Shown: piece after piece, positions 36,646 to 48,239 of the stretch
Layout of the letters: every line of letters starts with the position of its first letter
How positions within the stretch are numbered: the stretch's first letter is position 1
Source of the DNA: Eledone cirrhosa
Lineage: Eukaryota; Mollusca; Cephalopoda; Octopoda; Eledonidae
Reading direction: 5' to 3'
Length of the DNA stretch: 64,000 nt
NCBI GenBank assembly: GCA_964016885.1
Contig: OZ024743.1
Coordinates: forward strand, 191,184,892 to 191,248,891
The notes under the pieces: generated by a model
What the model saw: only the letters and a program-made list of their open reading frames with translations
What the model was told of the DNA's origin: nothing
Database searches by the model: none
Position numbers and translations under genes: made by a program

Positions 36646-37956
36646 TTAGTTTTGTTGTGGCGTGGTGGACGGTGTAGGCGCTGGTGCTAGTTCTGAAGCG
36701 TTGGGTGGTGGTGGTGTTGGTTTTGCTACTGTTGCTGGGGTTGTTGCTGTTATAGTTGCTTCTGTTGTTGCTGCTACAGTTGTTGCTGCCATCTCTGCTA
36801 CTGGTAGTGTTGATGGTTGAGTCACTGGGGTGGGTAGGAGAGGTGGCCTCAACCTTTTAGCCTGAGGGCAGAAAGCCCTTAGGTGGGTTCCTTCACCACA
36901 AACGACACACCTAGGCCTTCTGCCCTCGACAATTACGGTGAGGTGGCTGCCATCAGTGAGGTCTATTACCTCTGGGATCTCCTCAATGCTTTTTTGGTCC
37001 GCTTGGATCAGGAGCTCCATCCCAGATCCGGACCAGTTCTCCTGCTTTTCTTTTGCTATTGCTATTATCTTTGTGTTGTCTTCGATGCCGGCGAGGACGG
37101 CCGCTATTAGCCAGGGAATTTCGATGGCCAGTGGAACGTGGGTCACCCTGATCTTTACGAGTCTCTGGCCACAATAGCTTGGGACGTGTGTGAATTCGTC
37201 ACTTCTTAATGGGGCCATGGAGTGTTCTCTAGCCTCCTCTGGTGTTTCAAAGAACACGTCCACGGTTCCATACTTCTGCCCACGTCTGATGTGGGTTTTT
37301 CTTACCCACACATGTCCCAAAGATTTTTGGATTTGGGACTCGGATGCCCGTTCCACTCGGCGCGATTTGACATTAATTGTTCTATACCACACGGTGCATA
37401 GACGCCGATGCTCCATTTTATTAGGTGGAGGGGGGGCTGACCCTGTACCCATCTTTCCTTACCATGTTTTTGGCATTTTCTAATTCCTCCTGAGTTACCG
37501 TAAATGCTTCGCACTGTTTTGCTACTCTGGCAAAACTCAGTTTGTTTTTTTAATGTCATTGTTGCTGTTGTTGTTATCGTTATTTTTGTTATTATTAATT
37601 TTAGTTTCAGTTGTGGTGGTGGTGACGTCAGTGGTGTTCGGTTTGGATGACTCCATTTTGGTTGAAAACATTTCGACATCACGAGTTGATTTATTTTTTC
37701 CTTTTGTTTCTGTTGTCTCGGTGGTGGTGGAGATGGGGATTGTCGCGGTGGTGGTGGTGGTGGCGGCTTTAACACCTGCAGTCATTGGTAATGGCGGGAA
37801 ATTAATGTCTGCCTGAGACAAATTTAAAATATTGCTATTGCTTATATTTTTTTTCGTGTTGGCTAACGTAGTAACATTTACAATGGTGGTGTCGGTGTGA
37901 GGTGTTAATTTGTGAGGAAGGCTTTCAGCTGCTTGATGCAGAGGTGAATTAGCCAT
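36646..37956 (-). pseudogene. LINE B ORF1 with zinc knuckle
   Basis: Starts MANSPLHQAAESLPHKL at 37956 and passes through a Thr/Asn/Lys-rich segment. The conserved block KSRRVERASESQIQKSLG, VPSYCGQRLVKIRVTHV and AVLAGIEDNTK follows, then the zinc knuckle CVVCGEGTHLRAFC (CX2CX4HX4C) and a Thr/Pro-rich tail ending near 36646. Frame changes near 37540 and 37380 break it. It is recognisably homologous to LINE A ORF1 but much more diverged than the two ORF2 sequences are. Confidence 0.8.
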
Positions 37957-37959
37957 TTT

Positions 37960-38165
37960 TTTTCAAAGAAACTTTTTGATAATCATAAAAGTTTAAATTT
38001 TGGGCAGAAGGCCCCAATCTGTTTGGGTGTCCTTTTCGGAAAACAATGTATGTGCGCTTATATATAGTTAACAATAAAAATTTTCCATAAATGGCAATTT
38101 TTAACAAACGGAAATGACAAACCTTTGCGGAGCTCACGATGATACGATTTACTACGTAGGTCACC
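37960..38165 (-). other. LINE B 5' UTR
   Basis: About 205 bp, shared with LINE C (42267-42481). Both include GGCAATTTTTA/AAATTGCCA and the sequence AACCTTTGCGGAGCTCACGA on the plus strand. The common outer end makes it the best estimate of the element's true 5' terminus. Confidence 0.75.
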
Positions 38166-38183
38166 AATAATAATAATAATAAT
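38166..38183 (-). repeat. (ATT)6 joint between LINE C and LINE B
   Basis: Six ATT units join the 3' end of LINE C to the 5' end of LINE B, same orientation. Confidence 0.95.
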
Positions 38184-38498
38184 GATTTCTTTATTAACCA
38201 CAAGGGTTTACATAAAGTAGACATTAAGGACAGTACAGGACAATACAGAGCGGTACAAATGGGCATTTCTGCGTGTAAAAAAACAAGAAACAGAGGAGGT
38301 AATAATAGAACAATGAAAAGATTCCCCAATAGGGGGGAGACTTCCGAGGGACATTGGTGGAGAAAGCCCATTAAAAAGCCACAGTGACCCTGACCACCAG
38401 GGCAAGTGCCCTCTCCCAGTTTTCCACCTTTAATTTACAGACACATACTCAGAGTAGGCCCATTCACTCGAGCCATTCTTGCCTCTCTCACCCATCTT

Positions 38499-41061
38499 TC
38501 AACAAAATGGCTGGGAAGAGAGCACTTCCCTTTCTACCCGGATTTTCCTTTTAAAATGAAATTTGAAAAAGTAAATCAGGGCATCACCGAAGAGGTAAGT
38601 GCTGGTCTTCAGCCCTTTCAAACGGGTCCACCATACTATCTCTTTTGCCATGGCCACCAGACAGATAAAAACTGCCTGCCCTTCCCGGCTGAAGGAAGAG
38701 GGCGGGGCAATCCTCACGATGGACTCAGCTGATAGCTGGATCTGTCCCACACACGACAGCAGGTGTTCGACATAAACCCACAAGTCAGCAATTTTCGGAC
38801 ACTGGACGAGTGCGTGCAGGACGGTATCGTCGCCCTGCGCGCATCTCGGACATGCCCGGCTGACGGCACCTCCATGCCTGTAGAGTTTATCCCGAACTGG
38901 CAAAGCTCCTCTGTAGCACTGCCAGGCCAGGGATTTCTGTAAGTTGTCCATAGGCCCCGGCCCGAAAGTTCTTCCGAAGAGATTGGCTAGTTGATTTTCG
39001 TCGACGCCTAGAGTTTCCCCAAGTACGTCGTCGCTCTTCCCCTCCACTAATCCTCTATAGAATGCCGAGGTGGAGTTTCCACCGATCACATTGCCCGATT
39101 GGTTGATGGCTGTGAGCGCCTGAAGACATTCCAGTCTCCAAGCGCCCCCTCTCGGTCTTCCCTTGACCCAGGACTGCAGTTCCATCAAGGAGATGAGCTG
39201 GGGAAAGACGTGTCTAGCAAACGGAGACCACACCTGATCACCGTCGAGGAAGAGGTGGAGATGTCGTAGCCTGAGTGCGTGTCTGCGCATCATCAGCTAC
39301 GGCATGCCCAGCCCTCCACGTAGCGGGTGTTGACAGCAGATGGACCGTCTGACCATCGGAGCGCGTCCTTCCACTAAAAGCGAAAGAGCAAATACTCCAG
39401 CGCAGTCAGGTGGGGCTTAGGACAAGGTACGACGGTCAGGCGGTAGTAGATGACGGACGCGTTAGCCACCTCCGCACGACCTTTCAGGGATAGCTTCCTC
39501 TCGGCCCATTTCTGGGTGAGAGAAGCCACCCTGCTCGTCACCTCATCCCAGATTTTGTCCGTCTGGAGATCTGGACCGAACCAGACCCCGAGCAATTTAA
39601 CTGGTCCGTCCATCCAGCGCCCGACGACACTGTTGGACGGCATAGACCTGCCTCTCCAGGTGCCGAGCTGCAGACCCACTGACTTTTCCTGGTTGATCAT
39701 TGCTCCTGTCACCGCTTCGTATTCTCTTAGTGTAGTGCCGATTGCCTCGATGTGTTTGGCGTTCGACACCACTACGGTGACATCGTCCGCATATGCTGAC
39801 ACGGTTGAGCGAACAGTTGAGAGAAGTGTCGCTGAAAAGCTTCACACATTTGCCCAGGATCGAGTAACATGCGCCCGTCGTGGTCCACCGAAGACCGGAT
39901 CGTGGCTTTGTTGCCACGACGCGCCTCCGCCACTCGGGCCCATCAAAAGCTTTCGTCCCCTCGTGTCTGAGGGCACGCACCCTAGCTCTGACAACGCAGC
40001 CTTCGTCCTTTGCATTGAAGAATTGGTCAAGGGCCAATTTCGCCGCAAGTACGTCGGTCGCGATGCCTTTGCTAAGCGCCTCGTCTAATTTTCTAACTAA
40101 TTCTCCCTCTGCTCTATTTTTCTCTATTGTTAAAGCCTTACTAAACCTAATGGACTCTATTATAATTGCTCTTTTCAGAGCAAACCACCACTTGTTGTTG
40201 ACGATGGCCCCCGTCAACGCCCGCTTAACTAGTTCGATAATCCGGTCTCTGTAGGCCTTGCGCGCTGGTAAGGACGCGTTTAGCTTCCAGTAGCCGGCTC
40301 CTCGTCTATGAAGCCTATCTAAGTCAAGTACACAGATCACGAATTTGTGGTCCGTGTAGCTGACTATCTTGAATTGTGGACAGCCTATGCTAGACCTATC
40401 TATTTCTCTACAAAATACTCTATCTAGATATGATCTGGATGACCCTATGCGATTTGTCCAAGTCCACATTGGCACATTCGGGAAATCCAATCGGTACCTG
40501 TCAGACAGTTCAAAACGCCTGAGCAGGTTGGTGAGGCTCTTGCACCCTCCTCCCCTATCCGCTAATCACACACAGTCCCAGCGTGCATCTAAGATCCCGT
40601 TCTAGTCGCCCACTAACACTAAAGAGCGGGACGTTCCAAGAAAGGTTTTCCAGACGCCGGAAGAAATCAGGCCGCCCTGCTCCTGTCAGGGCATAGACGG
40701 CCACTAGCCTGAAAGCTTTCCCGTCTCCGCTGGTCACGTCTAGCACCACCAACTTACCTTCTGGGTCCAGGAAGATGGCCCGTATGGCGAGATCCAAACC
40801 TCTCCGGAAAAGCACAGCAACTCCTCCCCCCGATCCTGGACGGCTGGGAGATGCGTACACATTGTAGCCGCCGAAGATCGATGCGAAGGCCCGTACTTCG
40901 GAGATTCTGGTCTCGCTGATGGTCACTACATCTATGTTTAGTGACCTGAGGTCGTTGAACAGGTGGCCCTGCTTCCATGACGACCTCAAGCCACGCGCAT
41001 TTATGCTGCCTATTCTGAGTGAGGTGATGTTGAAATGGAGTGGAAAAGATGGGAAAGACAA
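38499..41061 (-). pseudogene. LINE C ORF2 (deleted RT core)
   Basis: N-terminal endonuclease (ITSLRIGSINARGLRSSWKQ at about 41028) with frameshifts near 40650 and 40555, followed by SSRSYLD, YTDHKFV and GYWKLNASL in 39597-40490. The deletion at 39805 removes RT motifs from LDGLPYELY through motif B; the SAYADDVTVVV block (39802 down) is retained. A stop replaces Trp in GLGMPW at about 39295. The rest, including CPRCAQGDDTVLHALVQCP, is open to 38499. Confidence 0.85.
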
Positions 41062-41063
41062 CT

Positions 41064-42265
41064 TACCTTACTTCTCGTAGAGGAAGGATGGTTTGTCCAT
41101 CTTTTTCACTGCATGTGGCCTCCTCCGAAAAGATGTCCTTATAAATCCTCCTGGAGAGTGTTTGTCGGAAGTCTCCGATGTCTTTGGGGAATTTTTGTTT
41201 CAGTGTCGTGTACGTTTTCTATGTGATGCGAGTGATTTGTATGTGTGGAGGTGGTGTGAACCTTTAGGTTGTTGTGTAGTCTTTTTCTGTGATGCTGGTA
41301 TTGTGTTGCATGTAGTGTAATAATGGGTTGTTGTTCAAATTTAATGTTGTGTAGTATGTATCGTTTTGGTTGTTTTGTTTTGTTTGCGTTTTTTGTGGGT
41401 TTGTTTCTTTTACGCTTTTTGGTGACTTTTGTGGTGTTGGTGCTGGTGGTGTTGGGGTTAATGATGGTGATGGTGTTGGTGTTTGTGGTGATGGGGTTGG
41501 TGAGGTTGGTGTGGATGGTGGCATATCTGTCTTAACTTTCTTGTTCGATAATTTATTTGTTTCCCTCTGTATTTTGTTTTTTGAGGGGGAAGGAAGAGAA
41601 TTTTTTCTTTTTTGGTTTCTTTTTTTTTTCTTTTTTCCTGATACCGTTTCACACTCCTAGTCGTCACAATCTGTCTCCAGTTGCGATAAGCCGGGTAGTG
41701 GAAAATCCTCCACAGGCGTTGGTTTTGGTTGTGGCGTGGTGGATGGTGTAGGCGCTGATGCTAGTTCTGGGGCGTTGGGTGGTGGTGGTGTTGGTTTTGC
41801 TACTGTTGCTGGGGTTGTTTCTGCTACAGTTGCTTCTGTTGTTGCTGCTACAGTTGTTGCTGCTATTTCTGCTGCTGGTGGTGTTGATGGTTGAGTCACT
41901 GGGGTGGGTAAGAGAGGTGGCCTCAACCTTTTAGCCTGAGGGCAGAAAGCCCTTAGGTGGGTTCCTTCACCACAAACGACACACCTAGGTCTTCTGCCCT
42001 CGACGATTACGGTGAGGTGGCTGCCGTCAGTGAGGTCTATTACCTCTGGGATCTCCCCAATGCTTTTATGGTCCGCTTGGATCAGGAGTTCCATCCATTA
42101 CCATGCAGTCATTGGTAATGGCGGGAAATGAACGTCTGCCAGATACAAATTTAAAATATTGCTACTGCTTACAATTCCAGTGTTGGCAAACGTAGCAATG
42201 TTTACAATGGTGGTGTTGGTGTGAGGTGTTGGATTGTGAGGAAGGAGTAAATCTGAGTTATCCAT
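41064..42265 (-). pseudogene. LINE C ORF1 region and short ORF tail
   Basis: The start side (MDNSDLLLPHNPTPHTNTTI, about 42265) is followed by a deletion at about 42095. Then come MELLIQADHKSIGEIPEVID, the zinc knuckle CVVCGEGTHLRAFC and a Pro/Thr-rich tail to a stop near 41657, with more Pro-rich and Lys/Gln-rich sequence to 41264. The last part, to the TAA at 41064, encodes KQKFPKDIGDFRQ...LREVR, matching the short ORF of LINE A. Confidence 0.7.
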
Positions 42266-42481
42266 TATTTTTCAAAGAAAAAATTTTTGTTTGATAATTA
42301 TAAAAAGTTTAAATTTGGGGCTCAAGGCCCCAATATTTTTGAGTGTCCTTTTCAGAAATCAATGTATGTACACTTATATATAGTTAACAATAAATATTTT
42401 CCATAAATGGCAATTTTAAATAACTGAAAATAACAAACCTTTGCGGAGCTCACGATGATACGATTTACTCCGTAGGTGGCC

Positions 42482-42494
42482 AATAATAATAATA
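42482..42494 (-). repeat. (ATT)4 joint between LINE D and LINE C
   Basis: Four ATT units join GGCCAAAAGAAGTT of LINE D to the 5' end of LINE C. Confidence 0.9.
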
Positions 42495-43605
42495 ACTTCT
42501 TTTGGCCCCAAGGGCCGACACATATGGGACAATACAGTTGTCAGTGACTGTGGGGGTTTACAATAAAATCGAGTAAAAACAAATTAACAAATAACAATAA
42601 ACAAAAGAGTTACAACAATGAATGTTCCACAATAGTGGAGAGGACCACCCATAGCAGACTCCGGAACCCCCACCACTCCTGAAGTAACCCACACTCCATA
42701 ACACTGTAGGAGGATGCCCTTCTCCTCTTCAAATCTGCCAGCCTACAGGCGCATAGTCAGTGTACACACGGGCTATCCTCGCAACATTCACTCACCTTTT
42801 AGCAAATGTATTGGGATGGCACCACTTCCCTCTCCACCCTCACCTTCCTTTCTAAGTGAAACTTGGAAAAGTTGACGAAGGATTGGCCGACGAGAAAAGT
42901 GTCTGTCTTCAGTCCTTTCAGCCTGGTCCACCACATAGCCTCTTTCGCTACTGACATGAGGCAGACGTAAACTGCCTGACTTTCCGACCAAAAGAAGACG
43001 GTGGGGCAATCTTCACGTTGAAATCTATCGATAGCCCGATCCTTCCCACACGCGATAACAGCTGTTCGGCATAACTCCACAAGTCAGTAATGCACGGACA
43101 CTGAACGAATGCGTGCAGAACGCTTTCGTCGCTGTGCGTGCATTTCGGACAGGTCCGTTTGGCCACACTTCCGTGAGTGTGAAATTTATTTCGAACATGC
43201 AGTGCCTACCAGCATCACGGCCAAACTAGGGATTTCTAGAAGTTATGCAAAGTCCCCGGCTCGAAAGTCCTCCAGGACAGACAGGTCAGTTCGATTTCGT
43301 CAACATCCAGAGCCACTCCAAGAAAGTTGTCGCGCTTGCCCACCTCTAATCCTCTGAAGAACTCTAGAGTGAAATTCCCACTCACCGCATTGCCCACTAG
43401 GTAGAGGGTAGTGAGCACCTGGAAACATTCCGGAGAAGAGTTGAGGAAAGGTCTCTCACAAACTGTGACCACACCTGTTCACCGTTTAAGAATATTTGAA
43501 GATGCCATAACCTCAGCACATGTTTGCACATCACCAAACCTCAAGATTTGAGATGGTGAGATGCGAACAGGGGCAAGATTTGACAGTCCGGTGGTAATAC
43601 ATGAC
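42495..43605 (-). mobile_element. Tx1-type LINE copy D, 5'-truncated
   Basis: Minus-strand 3' fragment of a diverged relative. The 3' end reads CTTGGGGCCAAAAGAAGTT followed by ATT repeats. It is the first member of the head-to-tail train and, by its divergence, probably the oldest. Confidence 0.8.
42799..43605 (-). pseudogene. LINE D ORF2, C-terminal remnant
   Basis: Frames from 43605 carry CHHRTVKSCPCS-like sequence, then a LEVGKRDNFLGVALDVDEIELTCLS region, and KRTCPKCTHSDESVLHAFVQCP, the CX2CX8HX4C zinc finger (42948-43166). VAKEAMWWTRLKGLKTDTF follows in 42799-43080. At least three frame changes are present. The zinc finger and WWTRLKG block are close to copy E as well as to A-C. Confidence 0.8.
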
Positions 43606-44815
43606 GGTCGTTTGTGCTTCTATTTTTAACTGCATATAATCTGTTATATATACACTAAATCATGATCTAAACATTTAATCTACTTATTTATTCGAAAAAG
43701 AGTCTGTGGAGTTTTCACGCATTTTATGTATGTCTTACAGTATACTAGTGACTAAATTTGTCAATTCATAATTTGGAATATGAACGAATTTCCATACATG
43801 ACAATTAATGTTCTTTTCTCTTGACTTATTCAAAATTAAAATGCAGAAGAATGAAATGCTGGTGACATGAAATTATATTCATAATTATATCACGAGGAAT
43901 CCCAATAGTCACGAGGAAAAATAAACAGAAAAACGTTTCAGATTAAATCAAAATCATACAGACTGAAGAAAATAGTTCGTTACTGAACAGTTGGCAAAAG
44001 TTTACATTGATTAAAATTTGGAGTTAAATACAACTACACGTTAGATACTTGAAATGAATACATGAAATTTACAAAGTTGTTGGCAGCAAATATTCTTGAA
44101 ATTCTTCCAAACTTTACCAGTCCTTTATCGCAGGAATAAGGGATAAATAGAGGAAGATTGTTAGGAAACGAATATAAGTTTCATTTATGAATATGGTATT
44201 TGAGTAAATAAGAGACCCTACTTGACTGAACGTAAAGTTATTTGATCTTTCAAAAGTCACATTTTAGTGCTGCTAATAATGATATGATTAATCGAAACCA
44301 ATCGTTTGGTATTGTGCCAGTATATATTATTCATTAGGTTTATTAAGTTAATTGCTTTCCTCCACTGTTAATTTACAAAAGTAAAAAAGAAACTTTGAAC
44401 ATGTCTTTATTATCTTCCAATTTATGTAAACGTGATTTCGACAGACATAGTAGATAATTTTGAGATTTATTATAAACATTTATAAATATACAAATTTATA
44501 GTTTCTAGACTGGGTAAGAGAATCGTAAAAATCGTTGGTTTTGTTGGTTTTGTTTCCAAACTAAAATTTATCACAAGCAATGTACTTATCACGTCCCCGC
44601 CCCAAAGCTACGCATCGATTGGCAAACGTTTTGTAGCTTAACTGACAACAATGTTTGTATTTGTTTTCGTTTCTTTTCTGTTTTTTTTTTTGTCAGCAAC
44701 TTCTTCAACTAAATCTTATTTAAATGAGATCAACTAGATTACATAAAATAACACAGGCATCATTTTGTTACGCTGCACCATTACTATACTACAAACTTTA
44801 CTACATTATCACCCT
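43606..44815. other. AT-rich stretch, no gene recognised
   Basis: Unique-looking DNA with no conserved frame and no obvious repeats. Confidence 0.55.
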
Positions 44816-44821
44816 GTTATG

Positions 44822-44950
44822 AGCGGGAGCCCAGGTTAATCTGTCTTTCATCCTTACGTATTCGATAAATAATGTACCAGTAACGCACTGGGGTCGATTT
44901 GATCGATTCCCCTCCCCCGAAATTGTTGGCTTTCTGCCTTAATCAGGAAA
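44822..44950 (+). mobile_element. SINE, 5'-truncated
   Basis: Contains GTCTTTCATCCTTACG, AATGTACCAGTAACGCACTG and TTGTTGGCTTTCTGCCTTAA, ending CAGGAAACC followed by AATATT. The head of the SINE is missing. Confidence 0.75.
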
Positions 44951-45205
44951 CCAATATTTTTACTAAATCCCTCACTATCAAAACAGTGAAAGATAATGCA
45001 TGTCTCAATGGGTTTGTTGAATAAAATGCAGAAGGCTCATGCAAATTCATTTGTTAAGAATATATTACCACTATTGGATTCTACATAGTATTGCTTCCTT
45101 GTTATAGAACCACATATTCTTCTTTTTCTTCTTTTTTTCTTCTTCTTCTTTTTCTTCTTCTTTTTCTTCTTCTTTTTCTTCTTCTTTTTCTTCTTCTTCT
45201 CCCAC

Positions 45206-47335
45206 TTATTCCTGAGAGGGTTGTGGGGAAAAAGTCCTCAAATACTCCTTCATGCTGGTCAGGTAAGAAGCTACCGTTTCCATCTGATCCGGCTGAATCT
45301 TCAAGCGAGACCAGCCAAGCTCATGGATTTTATCAAACCATTTTGTTTGGGGTCTACCCCTGTGACTCCTGTCGGTTGGTTTCGCCCGTAAAATCTGTCC
45401 AGCGGTTCTTTCCTGAGACATTCTAACCACATGGCCGTAGTATCGGAACTGTTATCTCTCAATTCAAAGTTTCGGCTCTACCTGGAGCGACTCTTTGATC
45501 TCCGAGTTACGCATTCTGTCGAGTAATGGTATTCAAAAAACCCATAGTAGAAACCCCATTTCAGCCGCTTGTATTCGCAAGCGTATTCGTTTGGTTATTA
45601 CGAAAAGTAAGGGTTGGCACGAATACTGAATAGAAAATAGCGAGTTTGGCTTTTCCACCTACCACCCTTCTGAATATTAAGTACTGAAGCTGCCGCATTA
45701 CTGCACCAGACCCAACAGTCTTTGCACATAATTCAGTCTCGTGTCTTCTATACTCATGAATACGGCCACGAGATACTTGAACCTCTGCCCCTGCTTCCAC
45801 GGAACTCCATTCACATGTGGAGTGCATTGCCAGGCTTCCTTGAGAGGACGATTGTCTCAGTTTTCGTAGCACTGATTTCTATTTCAGCCATGCAGCACTT
45901 GATGTCAATCTTGTTCATGAAAATAATTGTTTCTACTTTTTGGCACAAAGCCAGCAATTACCAGTGTATTACTGGTAATTTATTTTATCAACCCCGTAAG
46001 AATGAAAGACAAAGTTAACTTCAGCGGCATTTGAACTCAGAATGGCAAGGGCCGTAACTCTATGCGTCAAAGCATGGCGTCCGACCCTCTACAGATACTG
46101 CCAATCCACCGCCTGTTCATGAAAATAATGTACAGTAGAGGTGACAATATACACTCCTGGCAGAATCCGACACCCAAATTGAATGCTTTCGATTTAGCAC
46201 CATTTATCCGAACACAATATGCCGTTTTGAGATCTACAAAGAAATACATCTCTCGGCAGTATTTCACTATTTCTGAAAAACCTGACAAAGTGTCCACTCC
46301 GTTTCACCATCTTCAGTTTGCTCAATTATCTGAATTTGGATGCAATAGTATCTGCATACCTGGTCCTAGCTTTCGTATCCACTAACGCTTCCAACTTTAT
46401 TCTGTAGATCGACCTGGATCTGCCCTGTTTGTGGACTTATTTGGCTTTAGGTAGTCTCAAGTTGCTGATAACTAGATGGAGATCAGTTGACAGCTCAGCC
46501 CTTCCCTTAATACGAACATCCAGAACGTTATTACCCTGTATATTTATGGATGTCCCTGTGCTGGAAGAAGTTGTTCATAATAGAGAGTTCATTGCAATAG
46601 CAGAAAACTAATGAGGCTTATCTATTCGTATTTATATCGGGATCGCTGTTCCATCCAATCACTCCTTTCCATGTCAGGTGGTCTGTGCCAACATGTGTAT
46701 TGAAGTCTCTCATTAAAATACATGACTCAGTCTCAATTATATCTAATGCTGCAATGAATAGTTCAAGCATTCTGACTGTGAGTATCTGGAGCCATGTGAG
46801 TATGTGAACTCCCGCCTGTGCAGTCATTTCTGTATCTCAGTGTCTAACCCACTGTTTTCTATCAGCTCTTGGAGAGGCTGGTACCTGTCTAAGAAGCTTA
46901 TCCGAAAAGCTGCGTGGGTGTCTTTATTCTTGAGCAATACAACGTTTTATCTTGTTCATGTGTGGCCTATATAGGTGGAACGTTTGAGCCGAGTCTCACT
47001 TATATCAGAAGAAGGTAGTGATCTGATGGCATGTTGGCGCCTCTCATCACTCGTACATACTGCCATGATCCCCTGAACCTTCAGCTGATACAGATGCGAT
47101 CAATCTGGTTCGCCTTGATATGGTCCGGGAATCTCTACGTGGCTTTGTGGTGGATGTGTTAGTGCGGGAGGATGCTTCATCCTATCACCAGTTTGTTCAG
47201 GGCGCACAGATCAGCAAAGCGTTCACCATTCTCGTTCAGCTGCCAAAGTCCATGTGTCCTCATGATGTCCTTATAGCCTCTGTTGTCCCGTCCTTGGTTC
47301 CTCCTTTGTCTATCACTGTTTTCAGCTTATGGTGA
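45206..47335 (-). pseudogene. RTE-like LINE ORF (endonuclease and RT remnants)
   Basis: From 5' to 3' on the minus strand: HHKLKTVIDKGGTKDG (47260-47340), the endonuclease strip MRDFNTHVGTDHLTWKGVIG (about 46650-46710), VRINGAKSKAFNLGVGFCQ and SPLLYIIFMN of the RT (46115-46230). The SINE follows, then MAEIEISATKTE, GSGAVMRQLQYLIF and KAKLAIFYSVFVPTLTF (45561-45900). The end is HVVRMSQERTAGQILRAKPT and GRPQTKWFDKI (45206-45450). The segment with the catalytic FADD/YADD motif is missing between FMN and MAEIEI. Many frame changes; dead. Confidence 0.75.
45928..46113 (-). mobile_element. SINE inserted into the RTE-like LINE
   Basis: A 186-bp minus-strand SINE. It has a perfect 16-bp duplication TGTTCATGAAAATAAT at 45912-45927 and 46114-46129. 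On the element strand the duplication starts ATTATT right after the tail GAAACA. It splits the LINE frame after SPLLYIIFMN. Confidence 0.95.
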
Positions 47336-47373
47336 AAATCATCTTTCTTCCCTTCTTCCGCGTCCTTGGCGGG

Positions 47374-47374
<1 letters not shown>

Positions 47375-47456
<82 letters not shown>
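47375..47456. repeat. Compound (CA)n(TA)n microsatellite
   Basis: About 46 bp of CA then about 36 bp of TA, leading directly into the next foldback. Confidence 0.95.
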
Positions 47457-47458
<2 letters not shown>

Positions 47459-47777
47459 AAATGAAAATCCGAAGGCAAGGTAAAATTCCAATCCTTTAAT
47501 CACGACACATGTTTGAATAAGAGACAGATCGATTGTGAAGCCATGATCGATTATCACTGATCTCATCAGGTGAAAATGAATTCTCTTCAAATTCTTGATA
47601 TGAGGGTGAAAAAAATAATGATGTTCTCTCACATAATTCATTCCCTCATATTCATTTTCACCTGATGAGATCAGTGATAATCGATTATGGCTTCACAATC
47701 GATCTGTCTCTTATTGAAACATGTGTGGTGATTAAATTATTGGAATTTTACCTTGCCTTCGGATTTTCATTTTGATA
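47454..47777. repeat. Foldback, about 125-bp arms
   Basis: Outer ends TATCAAAATGAAAATCCGAAGGCAA-type sequence at 47454 and its complement ending at 47777. The right arm carries CTGATGA (47662-47668), an ATCGATT/AATCGAT hairpin and GAAAC (about 47714-47718), again hammerhead-like in order. It starts beside (TA)n. The spacer (about 47582-47645) keeps weak symmetry. Confidence 0.85.
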
Positions 47778-47779
47778 CT

Positions 47780-48235
47780 TATACTCCGTTTTACATCATC
47801 TAGCTGTTCCCTTGAATTGAATTGGAGATATACAAAAGCGTGGAGAACTTAATATTGCTAACATAAATTTATTGGACCTTACTATATAATAATATTAATA
47901 TTTCTAACATAAAGTTATTGGACCAGTTTACACAACCAATAATGCACCTTACTATATAACAACTATATATCAACCTCATTAGTGCTATCGTTGCTCTGGT
48001 ATATATATTGTGTGTTAGTTTAGCCTACCACAATGTTCGATTTGTCAAGCTTTTTAAACGTATGTTATTACTCTAAGGACCTATCTTATCGAGTGCTTTG
48101 CTAACTCATCATTTCATATAAGTAGGCCTAATTCACTTGCAAACCGCCAGAGATTCGATTTTACTGATTTCCAATTATATATATATGCAAAATTTTTATT
48201 TAAAATTGTTGGGTTACAACGAGTAAATATTTTAT
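47780..48235. other. AT-rich stretch, no gene recognised
   Basis: It contains two partial copies of a CATAAA(A/T)TTATTGGACC block (about 47862 and 47908). No coding motif. Confidence 0.5.
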
Positions 48236-48239
48236 AACT

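Larger units (their letters stand above)
33009..38165 (-). mobile_element. Tx1-type LINE copy B
   Basis: A roughly 5.16 kb minus-strand element. The 3' end is nearly identical to LINE A and LINE C. The 5' end (GGTGACCTACGTAG on its strand) matches the 5' end of LINE C, and both start directly at ATT repeats, so this is probably the true element start. A deletion near 36605-36640 removes the ORF1 end, the short ORF and the ORF2 start. Confidence 0.9.
38184..42481 (-). mobile_element. Tx1-type LINE copy C, internally deleted
   Basis: Minus-strand copy with intact outer ends and two large internal deletions. The one in ORF2 lies at about 39805 and lacks about 825 bp relative to LINE A 28625-29450. 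The one in ORF1 lies at about 42095 and lacks about 760 bp relative to LINE B 37020-37780. The 5' UTR matches LINE B. Confidence 0.9.
45113..47372 (-). mobile_element. RTE-like LINE, decayed copy 2 with (GAA)n tail
   Basis: Minus-strand non-LTR element. Its 3' end is AATAAGTGGGAGAAGAAGAAG running into a (GAA/GAAAAA)n tail (45113-45200), matching the ending of the plus-strand copy at 23.4 kb. A SINE interrupts it at 45928-46113. The 5' side stops at the (CA)n tract near 47372. Confidence 0.75.
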
